Shown here: positions 48,473-60,201 of the stretch, in pieces | Layout of the letters: the number at the start of each line of letters is the position of its first letter | Numbering within the stretch: the first letter of the stretch is position 1 | NCBI GenBank assembly: GCA_001600455.1 | Contig: BCKC01000005.1 | Location: forward strand, 3,224,001 to 3,288,000 | Length of the DNA: 64,000 bases | Source of the DNA: Endocalyx cinctus | Lineage: Eukaryota; Ascomycota; Sordariomycetes; Amphisphaeriales; Apiosporaceae | Direction of reading: 5' to 3' | Translations under genes and position numbers: made by a program | The notes under the pieces: model-generated | The model's database searches: none | Told to the model about the DNA's origin: nothing | The model's input: only the letters and a program-made list of their open reading frames with translations

Positions 48473-51400
48473 ATGGCACAAAACAATAATACTAGACAGA
48501 GCTCTCTTGACGGGGAAGCCCTCGATTCAACTTCTACCGGCCTTGCTACAGCCTTGGCCAGTGAAAGTACTCCTTCTAACCCACCTATATTAACTAAAAC
48601 CGTCGATACTTCTGACATACCATCACCTACAGACGAATCTGCTAATCGGGGGAAAGAGCCAGAGCGACAGAGTTCAGATAACTCATCAACCAACGGTGAC
48701 AAGAATGCGACCAAGGACTCAAAAGATAAGACGGAGTCATCCAAAAACGTACCTAGCGACGATGAAGGCGAAGAAAGTGACGAAGAGGATCCCATCGACT
48801 TTATGTTTCGATCGACTTATAGTATCACGGATGCTTCTCGTTTGAGCACTGTGGATTTATACGAAGCTTACAAGCAAAAGCTAGAACGAGTTCGTCGTAA
48901 ATCTAAAAAGACTTCAAAGTCGAGCGAAGGTTCTAACTTGGTTCAACATCTTATAAGTTATCTTCAAGCTTTGGAGCAACGGTTTGAAATTGTTGAATCA
49001 CGGATAACCAATCTAATCGATGAACAAAGCTCAACCGATAAAGGGAAGCAACCAAACGAACCAAAAGAATCAAACGAATCGGACGAACCGGACGAACCGG
49101 AGAATACCGAGCTCCACAATGTCACCAAGGAACCGAGTCCAAAGGTTGATTGTTTCTTTGTGAATAGCAATGATCAAGACGCGAATGATAAGTATTTTCA
49201 CTCAACGGATCACCACATACTCAGAGTGAAATACACTCCACTTCCGGGAGTAGTCAATCTCGTTGTCGCTGGTGCCGAAAATAACGTCGAGAATTCCCCC
49301 GAGCGGATACACGTGGATTCCATTCGTATTGATTCTTTGGCGATAAATAAATTCCTAGATATCAAAGCGTCAATTCCATTCGACGACAAGGTTGCCGTCG
49401 TAATTTATCGTCCTTTTCGTTCGCTTATCCAGAGCTTTGCAGATATGGAGCAACAGCTACAGAAACTAGAAGAAAACTTTCCGTGAGTAGAGGACGTCTG
49501 ATGAACTGGGAAACCGCTTATACGATTCTAGAGAGAGCCCAAGCAACAGCTCTGAGATCAAACGAGGATCTCCTGATTGCATAGTGGATGAGAAACCCCG
49601 GTCAAAAGAGGTATTGAATGCCTTCGAAACCTACGAGGCAAAGAGGGACTTCTCTGTGGTTGTTGAATTCCTAAGGACGCATCTGCAAAGAGAGATTCAA
49701 AATTATTCATATTTCCGTATGGATCATCAAGAACACCTGTCAAAGAACAAGCAACTCCAAATTTCTTTCAAAGACGTATGGATGCTCTTCGACGTTGGGG
49801 ATACCATTTGCTGCAGGTCGCGAAAGTCAGTCACTATGACGACAGAAGGAACCGATGACGATTCATCAAATAATGACGAAACGTATGAATCTATTGTGCG
49901 ATCGACACCACAAGCATATCGGATTGTCGCGACAAGTGGATGTGTTCCGCTTCGAGGGAAGAATCTTGTGGCAAAGATCTCGAAGGACATCGATGATGAA
50001 AATCAAACCAAAACGAGGTCCTCCTTACGTATCAAAGATACATACAGTCCTCTGGCCATTGAATGCTACTTTTTGGACTTTGATGGGCACAAGTATGATT
50101 ACGTTGCTGAAAAGTTCATAATAAAGCCATTCGAAGGCACTCTTGAGATCGCTAGCTTGGAGGTATACCCGATGGGATTTGATACCAAATTCACTTTGAA
50201 GTATTTTGAAGACCGTGGACGCAAATATCTGTCCTATTACAAGATGGCGCATAAGCTCTACGAGGGAGTGACATGTGGCAATGAAGGAGAAGAGGCAGGT
50301 AACCCCATACTATTAGTGGGAAAAAACGCGTGCGCTGACTTATGGTTCAGATCAATAGTCCGGTCATCATCGATTTTCTTCTTTCGTATCAGCACAACCA
50401 TCATTTCCGTCCAGAATTATCGTATCCATCGCTATCTAGGATCAAGAAAAATAGATTTGAGGTCGATGAAGTGACTACTAGGTCAGTGTATCGATGTACT
50501 TTGAAGGATTGCTCTATCTGCAATAGTGATGTACCTTTCGAGAGTTATTTTAAGAGGCAGAAAGAGCTCTTCAATGAAATCGTACAACGTATGAAAGATG
50601 TACAGGAAGACTATGAACCGCATTCTTGGGAAGAAAGCGAGCGCCAGAAACTTATTGTGGCAATGGAAAAGGCCAACCATATCGTTCTTCTACCTGGAGT
50701 TGCTTACGGGTTTGCTCTTCGCGAAAGAAAATGGGGTAAGTGCGGCATATTTTGTTTTCCTGCTATAGATTGAGACGACTGATTAGAGGCCCATTACTCC
50801 TTCCAGTCAGCCTGAATGTATCCGAAGTCAAAGAATTCGAGGACAAGACCGGCTTTGAAGATTTAGTGCTTCCAGATGGGCATCAGGATATGGTTCTGGC
50901 ACTAGTTGAGAGTCATGGCACGGGATCAAGGTCTGGGGGAGATTTAGATAATGGGAGTCACGAGGTAGATTTTGTCCGTGGAAAAGGTAAGACTATACTA
51001 AAACCCAAAGTAACTGAGCTTACTGCTGATTCATATTAGGGAAGGGAACCATCATACTCCTCCACGGTGAGCCTGGTGTAGGCAAAACGTCGACAGCAGG
51101 TATGTGAACGTAAAAATGTGTTTATGTGCATAAAGACTGCTAAAACAATGCTTCTAGAATGCGTCGCTTCACATACTGGTCGACCATTGTTTCCCATTAC
51201 ATGTGGTAAGCTTTTATAATTATACATCAATCTACATCTTCCATTCATATCCTAATTACATTAATCACGTACATAGGTGACATCGGGTCCAATGCTACGG
51301 ATGTTGAATCAAAGCTGAGGCAGAACTTTGAGCTGGCTCATAAATGGGGGGCCGTTTTGCTCTTGGACGAAGCTGATGTCTTCCTCACGAAGCGAAGCGT

Positions 51401-52383
51401 AAGTTGAGACGGACATGTTATTGAGACCATGAAACTAACCCCTCTTCAGAAAGGTGATCTCGAGCGTAATGGAGTTGTTTCCGGTAAAGCATACTTTCGC
51501 TATCCCATTGTAGAAAAGCTGAGGTACACAGGCTAACTAGTACTTAGTTTTCCTTCGGGTCTTGGAGTATTACCCTGGTATTCTGTTTCTCACAACAAAC
51601 CGTGTGGGGGAGTTTGACCCTGCTTTCCGTTCGCGCATTCATCTTAGTCTGTACTACCCGAAACTCAACAAGGATAAGACCTTATCGATCTGGGATAATC
51701 ACCTGCAGCGAATCGAACGGAAAAATGATGAGAATTTAGGAAAGGAGGCAAGAATAATCCAAATTGATAAAATGGATATCAAGAACTTCGCCCGTAGGAA
51801 GTCGAATGAGTTGGAATGGAACGGGAGGCAGATCAAGAATGCTTTTCAGACCGCGATCGCCTTGGCAAAGTATGCAGCTTCAGAAGAGGAAAAGAAGGAC
51901 GGTAGGAAACACTACCCAGAGCTTACAGCTAAACAATTTGAAGTTGTGGCTAAGGCTTCGGAACATTTCGACGAGTACCTGAAAAGAACCCATGGAGGGA
52001 AGGATGAGGCTTACTGGGCCCAAAGGGGGATGCTGAGATACGATGGTTATGATCCAAGGTATATCGACTCGCGCGACACCGACAAGGAGCAATACAGAGA
52101 TGACCGTTTTGAGTCGGTACGGAACCAAAATTTGTCAAACGGGCCACCGTCAGGATACGAAGATGATGAACCTTACGAAGACCCAAGGGGAGCCAGGCGA
52201 CCGCGGCAACCACAGTCTATGGGAGCTCAAACCCGACAACATCACAACGACAACTCGTCAATTAAACGCTTCTCTGGATCTTATCAGCAACAGTATTATC
52301 GTGGTAATGGCCCACGATCGCCACAACGGCGTCAACATGCGGAGCACATGAGAGAGGACGTTGAGCTTGACGAAGAAGAATAG
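48473..52383 (+). CDS. Large AAA+ ATPase (fungal DUF7025-type, BCS1/FtsH-like AAA core)
   Basis: Nine exons give about 1,136 aa. I start at MAQNNNTRQSSLDGEALD; the frame is open upstream. Order: an acidic, Ser-rich disordered region (about 1-120); a helical part (EAYKQKLERVRRKSKK); an acidic NEPKESNESDEPDEPEN stretch; a DUF7025-like region (AYRIVATSGCVPLRGKN, LAIECYFLDFDGHKYDYV, IDFLLSYQHNHHF); then AAA with Walker A LLHGEPGVGKTSTA, SHTGRPLFPITCGDIG, Walker B AVLLLDEADVFLTKRS, sensor LFLTTNRVGEFDPAFRSRIH with arginine finger, and a lid (EWNGRQIKNAFQTAIALAKY). A Gln/Arg/Gly-rich tail ends DVELDEEE. One junction is ambiguous: the strong GTAACC donor at 50299 leads to a stop, while a GTGACA donor at 50268 keeps frame. 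This ATPase family is expanded in filamentous fungi and its substrates are unknown. The gene diverges from the STAND-like gene. Confidence 0.88.
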
Positions 52384-52722
52384 TATTGCAGGACTGTATA
52401 TTCAATATTATTAGAGAGGGATGATATTTTCTAACGACAACCGGGTAAATTGCATGAGTAAGTTGAATATTTTTATGTAGTTAATTCTAGAGTAGCTAGT
52501 CTTACTTTATTTTTCCTTCATTGGCGTAAAAGAGCCTATTCCATGAGATCAACAATCGTAAGTGGGTGGTCCACGAACCACTCATGCACAGGCTACACAC
52601 ACTAGCTATGGCTAGTGTTGTACCTATTGTGACTTATCTACCTATTTAGTATTTATGTATGTTTCGTCCATAGTTATACAAGCCGGATATGAAAATTTGG
52701 AAGGTTTTATCGTTCGATATTA

Positions 52723-53010
52723 TGTTAGGGGCGCGTGCCCAATGGACTGGTTACTGGCCCAAGCCGACACACATCTGCCGAAAGGAGTCTAGTTACGCTA
52801 TCTATTTCTTTATATAACTAGATAGTATTTGGTCCTGATCGTTATGATCAAACCATCGCCCCCCGTACGGGAAAAAATATACACTTAATTTTCTATAAAG
52901 ATATTTTAACTTCTACCTTACGACCGGAAGGCTAAGTCTCCCATATATTTTAAGTGAGCCTATCGGCCAGTAATCCCTCCGATATAATCTCTTTCTCTCT
53001 TAATAAAACC
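52723..53010 (+). mobile_element. LTR-like fragment ending at an undetermined base
   Basis: Begins TGTTAGGGGCGCGTGCCC, a start typical of fungal long terminal repeats, and has promoter-like TATATAA and a pyrimidine-rich end. No CA terminus is seen; it runs into the N at 53011. No coding part of a retrotransposon is adjacent, so it would be a solo or truncated LTR. Confidence 0.4.
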
Positions 53011-53030
53011 NCCCCTTATGCCTGAGTTTG

Positions 53031-53172
53031 CCTGTGTTTACGAAGGTTCTTCTACACGCCTCTACGGAACCATCTTTAAAAACCCCTGTCGTTTTCTTAT
53101 CTTATCTTTTCCGTGTAACACAGTAAAAATTGTAAACTCGGACCGTTCTGTGGGCTGCAAGCTCACCTCCCA
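53031..53172 (-). repeat. Inverted duplicate of 28693-28834
   Basis: 142 bp, about 94% identical by eye to the upstream region of FAD oxidase copy A, in opposite orientation. It begins 20 bases after the N at 53011. Confidence 0.9.
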
Positions 53173-53437
53173 TAGAGATACTACTCAGCTGGAAATATAT
53201 TGCTCCGAACAGCGGTATTCTTGTCCTTGCTTAATATTTTTTACGAAATGTGTATTATAAATTTGAAAAGAGTGAATACTATCAAAACGAGAAAATTTTA
53301 AAATATAACAAGACCTTAGTCCCACTCAAGCTCTAAAGAAATAACTAGTAAATACCTGGTATTTTCAAGCCCACTTCCTATCTTACATCTTGACTGCTGT
53401 GGGGCCCCTACAACCTAAAGTAGATATCCGTAGGTAT

Positions 53438-54154
53438 CTATGCGACGTTAAGGTCGTGAACAAGAGCAGTTGCAAAAGTCAGGCAGTTGTATGTTTCGTG
53501 GTCATACTTCTTACCTGATATTTCTTTCTTCGCTGTATCAAGTAATTATGAATCTGTCAGCGCTGTCTCAAATGTCCGAACATGCTAAACGCGAGGTGGA
53601 TAAGCTATTGTGCATTACTCACCGACTTTTTCGATGCTTCTAAGCGTCTTACGCCCGTCACCAACCTGACCCTGGTATTCAAACGATTCATACCCGTTTG
53701 GCACTTTCTCGTAGTTACCGGCGTACACGTCAATGTCAGCGCCGTCGCCGTTGGGCTTCTTCATCCAGTCTTTGCTCAAGAACTGAAGCCCGTACTCCCA
53801 AAAACCTAGCCCATCGCCAATGACGACGTCCTTGTGCCTTCCGCCGGTGTCCTTAATGAGCTGATTGAGGCCGTCATGCCTCGCGCCGCTACGGTCATCG
53901 TAGTTTGTGGGGCGGTTATCGGTGCGAATCCACACTTGCAGTTTGGTGGGATCCTTTCCGGGTGGAAGCGTAGGAGCGCGCCTGGTGAGGTACGGTTCTT
54001 CCTCGGCTTTGTACTCTCGCACAGCTTTGTCGGTAATATCTCCCAAAAGTTCTCGCGGGTGCTGGCGAGAATCGAGGGCCGACGTATCGGCTATATCGGC
54101 TGACACGTAGCCGAGGAAGCTCGTTAGAAGGAGAAAGGGAGCTTGAAACTTCAT
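53438..54154 (-). CDS. Secreted protein of unknown function with conserved-looking HETYNC end
   Basis: Exons 54154-53623 and 53532-53438 join through a 90-nt intron (GTGAGT donor) to give 208 aa. Signal peptide MKFQAPFLLLTSFLGYVSAD, then a likely pro-region with Lys-Arg type sites (YLTRRAPTLPPG). The mature part contains LQVWIRTDNRPTNYDD, RHDGLNQLIKDTGGRHKDVV and GDGLGFWEYGLQFLSKDW. The short last exon adds GKKYDHETYNCLTFATALVH, in which His, Cys and Asn/Asp could form a thiol-type active site; this is inference. No family was recognised. A single free Cys in that motif argues against a disulphide role. Confidence 0.8.
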
Positions 54155-55088
54155 AGTGAAGAATTTCTGACGTGTTTTTATAATTGAAATATGATATAAT
54201 AATGGAGACCTAGATGAGTAATGTTTTGTTGCAGGAGTACGCTATGTTTTGTTGATAGGAAACATCTTAGTTGACTTCTAAAGTTGACGGGAGAGACTCG
54301 TGTTTTTATACACAAGAGAACCAGGTAACTTAAACTCGATAAGGATGTTTTCACCTGTATTGTCCGATAACTCTGGAGTATTCTTAATAACATATTGAGC
54401 CCTCCAACATTATCGTTCTCGAGGGAAGCTTATTTCAGGGAAGTCCTAAGGAAACACTGGTTCTGTACCACTTTCGTGCGCTGACAGTGTTTCGATATGG
54501 CTGTCAAGGCATCGCCAGTAATGACGATCATAAGACAAATATACTATAAAAAGCCATGGATAGAAAGCAGAGGAGACTAAATTCCATTAAGTGACGCCAT
54601 GAGTACACAACGCAGGCTAAGGGTGATTAAAGAGATTCCATTCATCTCCAAGTCTGTCAGCCGCTTCTGGTGATCATTACCGATCATATTGGCCACTTGG
54701 TTTTACTAACAATACAACGGCCGTCGAGTGGCATCACATAAGCTACAGAACATATATGACCTCATTCAAAGGGGATTCTATTATGTTATTTTGAGAAATC
54801 GATAAGAATAACGGCTTCTGGTTGTATATGATATCATTTTGGAATTTTTTGTCTTACTATGGCATGATAAGGCGAACCAACTGCAGCAACTATGCACAGT
54901 CAGCCAATTGTAGACTATTTTCGTGCCACAAAATAATATATCACGTGATAGATTAATCATTTTCACAGGTGTGCCTCTTAGGATTGTTTTATAATTATAC
55001 CAACATTTCCCCCTCTCCCCTCACTCTCACTCACAGAACCATAGTCAAAACACGACCTCGCATACAGACCAAAACCACTCTCGCTATC
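54155..55088. other. Intergenic between secreted protein and unknown gene
   Basis: 930 bp shared by two divergent starts. A pyrimidine-rich stretch (CCCCCTCTCCCCTCACTC region, 55009-55032) lies just upstream of the next gene's ATG, as often in fungal promoters. No gene is seen. Confidence 0.5.
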
Positions 55089-56375
55089 ATGGAAGTTGAT
55101 CAAGATTGTATATTCAGCTCTGAAAGGTTTGAGACGCATTTGGAGCCAGACCGTTCCCTGGCCCACGATAGAACTGTCCGAGACTTCCTCGATCGAGGTC
55201 TCATGACTCAAGGTGAGTAGTTATCGACGCCTTTAGTATTGGTTATTTAGTCTAATGATTTCCAGATAGTATTTACCAAAGATACACAGAGGCATTATCC
55301 GAGAAGCTCAGAAGTGCTTCTGGTGAGCATACTTTAGCAAGAAACATTAGACAGTCATTCAGCGAGTTACGCGACCCACATACTGGATGTTCGTTGTGAT
55401 TGCCCACTTAAAGACCCCCCACCCAGACTTACATAGTGTACAGATCTTTGTCCGACGCGATTCAGGCGCCTATTTTACCAAATCTATCCTGGTACTGATG
55501 TCGATCAGGCTTCAGCTGCATCTGCTTTACTATTCGACATATTCATCCCACACGCCTTTTATCCCTTTCCGCCGCCATATTCTGACTCTGGATTTTCTCT
55601 GATAGATGAGAACGCTTTCCTGCGCGCAATGTGTCTCCTAGTATTAACACCCGCCCGGGGGATCGGTTTTAAGTTCGAGCCAGCCGTACACCGTGTGTAC
55701 CTGGGGACCTGGGGGCCTCATGACGGTTGTTATCTTTCCGTCCGCGCCCGCGACTCCAGAGATTTCCGCCGAAGGCTCTTTCGAAGCCTTGCCACTCTCG
55801 ATAGCCCCAGGATCAACACCACAAACATCACTATGGTATCCGTTCCCCGTTTTGAGTGGTTTGAATACCGAAAAGATGGAAGTGACCCTGAAGACGAACC
55901 TTCGCAGCAGGTCATCGTCGCGGAGGACGAGCCCGAGGTATCGATAGACATTTTAGACGTCCTCTCCCAGTACCCGCCCGACGATGACAAGAAAACGATG
56001 AATCCTTTCCGGGAATGTTATCACGTTGTCCTACCTTTGCTACCAAAATGGTCTGATGACCTCTCCGCGCTTTGTATTCCCACGGCCAGACTTGTGACTT
56101 TACTCAAGCTGATCCAGGAAACACAGAAGGAAAGCATAGAGGGGTTGATCGCGTCAGTTGAAGATATCAGCGGTGATGAGAAGGTCGTCAACTGGGACAG
56201 ATTCGAAACACTCATGTCGCAAAATTCGGTAAGTCGTTCTTAATCTGAACTTAACGGAGCTTCAGCTTAAGTAACACATATAAATCACCAGGAATTACTA
56301 GCAGATGGTCTCGCAAATATTTTTCGTGCCCTTACGGAAAACACCGGGTGTAGAACAGCGCAGATTGACACTTAA
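55089..56375 (+). CDS. Uncharacterised protein, multi-exon
   Basis: Not recognised. I start at MEVDQDCIFSSERFETHLEP. Exon 1 ends at 55212; exon 2 from 55266 gives DSIYQRYTEALSEKLRSAS and ARNIRQSFSELRDPHTG. A third, long exon in another frame reads RLFYQIYPGTDVDQASAASA, LLFDIFIPHAFYPFPPPYSD, then AFLRAMCLLVLTPARGIGF and an acidic part (DEPSQQVIVAEDEPEV). It ends at 56228 with a GTAAGT donor, and a final exon gives ELLADGLANIFRALTENTG and a stop at 56375. The junction between exons 2 and 3 (near 55390-55466) is not unique: a donor GTTCGT or GTGATT could each restore frame. The C-terminal half reads like a helical cytosolic protein. No signal peptide or membrane segment. Confidence 0.7.
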
Positions 56376-57209
56376 AAGGTGTGACGGAGAAGTGGGACTG
56401 AATGGGACCTGGTATCGGAGACGTTAAATTAAGGGGTGGAATCAAGCTTACTGACCCGGTTTGAGCGATTGACCAATCCTGTAATTACGTATCCACCAGC
56501 TCCGGAAGCATTATAAATAAGGTGCTGAGCTCCCGTTCGATTTATAGAAGTAGATAGTTCCTTAAGCCCTAATTCAATGAGATATTTACATAGTACACTT
56601 GATATGATTGCCAAGCTCCCAATCCACCTCCATAAGCTCTAACACCGTGATAATTATCCACGCTCTTCTTTATTAGTATTTATAATTAGAAAAAAAATTA
56701 GAATTAACTTTGAACGGCCCTTCCTGTTAGATACACGAGGAGCTATTGAGAGGGTACAGCCACTATTATTATCAATAATTATGTAATTTAGACGAAAGGT
56801 CCGTAGGTCTATAGACTTTTCCATAGATACGGTAAGCCTGTCACATATATATCGAAAACATGGCTGGTTATATTGATATTGGCCTTCCGTCTCATTTGAT
56901 TCTCCCGTTTTGTTCTTCGATCCGTAGCTAGGGTCATAATACGGTAGCTGAATATCCTACATCTTTATTCAAATAAAAAAATACTTATTGTCTCTTCTTA
57001 AATCTTTTTCTTTCTTTCGAATGATTATTGTCGTATTTATTTAGTTAGTAATTGTCTAAATGCAACATAGGCACCCTCGCTCTCTATGCGGCCACGTCCG
57101 GTATATTTCCACGTCATCCAAATCCCTCTATCGCTAAATATTGTAAATAATTATTAACTAGATCCTATTAGCTAATAAACTTCATTTCATGTTTTAAAAC
57201 TTGTCATCT
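56376..57209. other. Intergenic with R1 repeat copy 3
   Basis: Begins with the R1 repeat, followed by 560 bp of AT-rich sequence without a supported gene, up to the stop of the membrane-protein gene. Confidence 0.6.
56380..56644 (-). repeat. Dispersed repeat family R1, copy 3
   Basis: 265 bp, inverted relative to copies 1 and 2; read on the minus strand it starts TGTTAGAGCTTATGGAGG and ends CTTCTCCGTCACA, TG...CA like an LTR. It appears the least mutated copy. It begins five bases after the stop codon of the upstream gene. Confidence 0.88.
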
Positions 57210-59333
57210 TCAATCTTCATTCTCCATCGTCATCTGCAAAAGGCTCGAAGCAATATCTGTGACAGTATCCTGGAACTTTGTGTCTTTTTCCTCGGATACA
57301 CTCTCATGTGTATTTTGTTGAGAAAAGCTCATGTGCTCTTGGTATCCTTCCTTCCTCTTGCTAGAGTATTTTTCCTCTAGACTTTGCTGGGATAATGCAT
57401 CCTGAGACTGTGAACCCAACTTATCGTCTCCGGGACGCTCCGTCTCTTTCTCATGTTGGGAAACCAGCATTTTTGGTGGAGAATCCGAGCGTCGCCTCTC
57501 GGTCATAATATTATCTTCATGAGGGATCTGCTGACTTGGAGCGGAGACTAGGGTTGAAATTGGTCTGTAATGAGTGAAATAGTTAGCACGAAATACGTGA
57601 ATTTTATAAAAATTGATGAAGTTCAGAACTTACACGTGACTGACCTCCTCATCCTTTTTGTACGGTTCAGTGAGTCGAGCACTATTGCTACGTTCGTTCT
57701 TTACTGTGTCATCTCCGCGGGTGGTGTCATACTGTGAGCCGTCTGGGTATATCCTTTCGTACATACCACGTGCGTCGAATTCTTTGACGCTGTGTCTGGA
57801 TGGATATAAACAAAGTAAAATGATGTCCAGAAGCGATAATCCGACAAACAGAGCTGGAATAACGATGATGACAACCGTAGACAGGGCTGCGACGTCAGGG
57901 CTCTCTATAACGAAACTGGCGGCTCCTTCTGGAATCTGACCAGAGTCATCCAATACATCATTCTCTAAAATTGTATCTGAATTGGGAGGATAGAGAGTTG
58001 TGTCTGTCAAGGAGTTGACCGTTGCTACATAAGCCGCCAGAACCAGTCGCTCAAGGTCATTTCGGAGACTACTAGCACCGGCATTAAATATTTCTCCAAA
58101 CGCTGTCGTCGACGATTGGAGGGCGGAAGCTCCGAGGTAGAATCCGACTTGTTGTACCACAGGTGTGGAAAGGTATTGGATTAAGAGATGCTGGAGCTCC
58201 TCTGGCATATCTAGACCTGGCACTGCTCCGCTAGCTAACTGAGTGACGGTGGCATTATAACCATTGTACGACCAGACATCGTCCTGCCAGCAAGATATGG
58301 GGGGTCTCTGAGGAAGGACTGCATATCTAGCACCGGTGCTAGTTTCTGTGGGTCCAGTGAGGTACCATGGATCACTACTAGGACTGAAGCTGGTTCTATC
58401 GACCGACGATATGACCGCTGCCCACGTTCGATTACTTTCATCGAGTGTGCCTTTCGTGTTGTTCTGTTGAAAATAAAACGTCGCCGATGGAAGTCTACCG
58501 TCAAAGAGTGAAGCGGTTGGCTCAAAGTCAACGTCTGGTAATCTGTAGAAGTCCTGGGCAAAAGTGATGTTATTGTATTCGCCGAGTATGGTGCCGAGAA
58601 TCCATTCATACTCCGTAACGCATGAACCGGCCACGTTAAGCATAAGTTCTGGGTATTTCTGAATTCCAAAATCTTCTCCGGTAACCCTGTATCCATAGTT
58701 GACACGCACAATATCGCTGCCGTTGGCATTCTGTCCAAGTAGCAACGATTGGCTCACGTTTACGTTTGAACGTAGACTATCATCGGCCGCCGTAGCACCA
58801 AGCGCACGCAGCATCCGAGGCACCTCTAGGGCAAAGAGAGCGGCCGCCGATGCATTATCACTTGCTGGAATAGGAGCGTATATAGCTAACGGATTTACCG
58901 GAGCTGCGTGGCCGATGATGATTTGTGGAGGTACCAAGACTCCCGTTGCCGTCTGCGCAGCCCAAGCTAAGAAAGCCACTACCATTGATATGAGAGCCCA
59001 CGGGCGGGTCCAATCCATCCTGTTGAAGATGAAATTTTGCACTGCCGATTCGCCGAGGTCGGCTTTTTTATTCCATAGTATGGGAGCAAAGGGATCCGGT
59101 CGAAACCCCCGGTTGTGACAATATCGAATGTAAATAGTGAGGATAATGCCTAGGACTATGGACCAGAAGTGAACTAATGTCATCACCACGATGTTCGTAT
59201 ATGCTGAGTTGAGTTGGTCCCCGACTGAACCTTTCACGGCAACAGCGTCTATGGGACCATCGGGAGAGGGAAAGCTGAATCTCTTGTAGAGTAGATAGGT
59301 GCTTGGAAGCTGGTCTGTCGTAGACACGACCAT
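57210..59333 (-). CDS. Large multi-pass membrane protein of unknown function
   Basis: Exons 59333-57634 and 57564-57210 join in frame through a GTAAGT donor (684 aa). Membrane segments: NIVVMTLVHFWSIVLGIIL (about 50-68), ALISMVVAFLAWAAQTATGV (about 110-130) and STVVIIVIPALFVGLSLLDI (about 500-520). The 370-residue loop between the second and third carries several N-glycosylation sites and paired cysteines (GSCVTEYEW, ISCWQDDVW), so it is probably extracellular. The cytosolic tail is long, charged and Gln/Ser-rich (LVSQHEKETERPGDDKLGSQ). The arrangement matches a widespread class of fungal membrane proteins with no assigned role. No catalytic motif is seen. Confidence 0.85.
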
Positions 59334-60201
59334 GTTTGTGATGCTATTCTCGACTTCTTGGATTAAACGAGGTAAAGAAATTCAACTAGGGCGAGAGTTC
59401 AACGACCTCGACTTTCTGCGATGAAAAGAAACTTTGATTTATCTCTTTTCTCGCTAAACAATATGCTTTACTAAGGTGTACGAAGATCATATAATACACG
59501 AAATCAAAATAATACTCGATAAATTTAAACAGCCGAGGGGCATGCTGACTCAGAGGATATCAATATTGCAACGTTTTAGTCCTAGATATGTTTCAATTTA
59601 TCATCAAGGTAGCAATGTGGTCGATCAGTGCAAGTTTCAGCTCTTTTCTAGTTCCCGAAGTTGATGCGTTTCTCGAATCATGATTATCTCTCCAGGTGGC
59701 CGAACGGCGATGTAACTGCGATAACATGACAGGGGTGGCTAATTAATATTTGCCTATACCGCATTCAGGCGTCAAGAACTGTCATTATCTAGAGATTTAG
59801 TAACTAAGTCACAGAGCCTTACTAGCAGGTTCGTGTCTCGGCATTCTTTATCCCAAATGTACACCTCCACGAACAAGTCTTCCTGTCGTGAGCCAGTCAT
59901 ATTCGAGCTCACAGATAGGGGTCGCATAATATCTCCAATTTACGTACGCCAGCTGAATCCGGATTTCAACAAATGAGATGTTATTATATGTCATTCTATC
60001 GATTTGTAATATTAATGATGTGACAAGACGAGTCGCGGCAATACCTTTGTTGTCCATAAGGCTGCAAATTGGCGGAAGTATTTTACTCCCTTAACTAGCG
60101 CCTCTTTCAGTCTCTTCTTCTCATGCCTCATCGCACACTCGTTTTAGACAAAAGCAAATTGTTCACTTATCTCTAATTTCTTGAATACAACTTGATTCAA
60201 A
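59334..60201. other. Intergenic between two divergent genes
   Basis: 870 bp holding the promoters of the membrane protein and the FAS1 protein. No further gene or repeat was recognised. Confidence 0.5.

Larger units (their letters stand above)
52384..53437. other. Repeat-bearing intergenic region
   Basis: About 1 kb with an LTR-like fragment, one undetermined base (53011) and the inverted duplicate of the 28.7-kb sequence, each listed separately. The open frame at 53018-53260 lies in the duplicate and is not regarded as a gene. Confidence 0.65.

Noticed and set aside
53018..53260. An 80-residue protein next to the N at 53011
   Set aside because: It lies almost wholly in a 142-bp duplicate of a promoter-proximal sequence, and the other copy has no corresponding gene.
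53900..53960. ADP-ribosyltransferase-type toxin, suggested by RTDNRP in the secreted protein
   Set aside because: Only a short Arg-x-Asp-x-Arg-Pro resemblance; the later STS and Glu-x-Glu motifs expected of that family are not seen.
25000..60000. A Starship-type giant mobile element carrying the NLR, ATPase and metabolic genes
   Set aside because: No DUF3435 tyrosine-recombinase captain gene or other typical Starship cargo was recognised, and no element ends were found at that scale.
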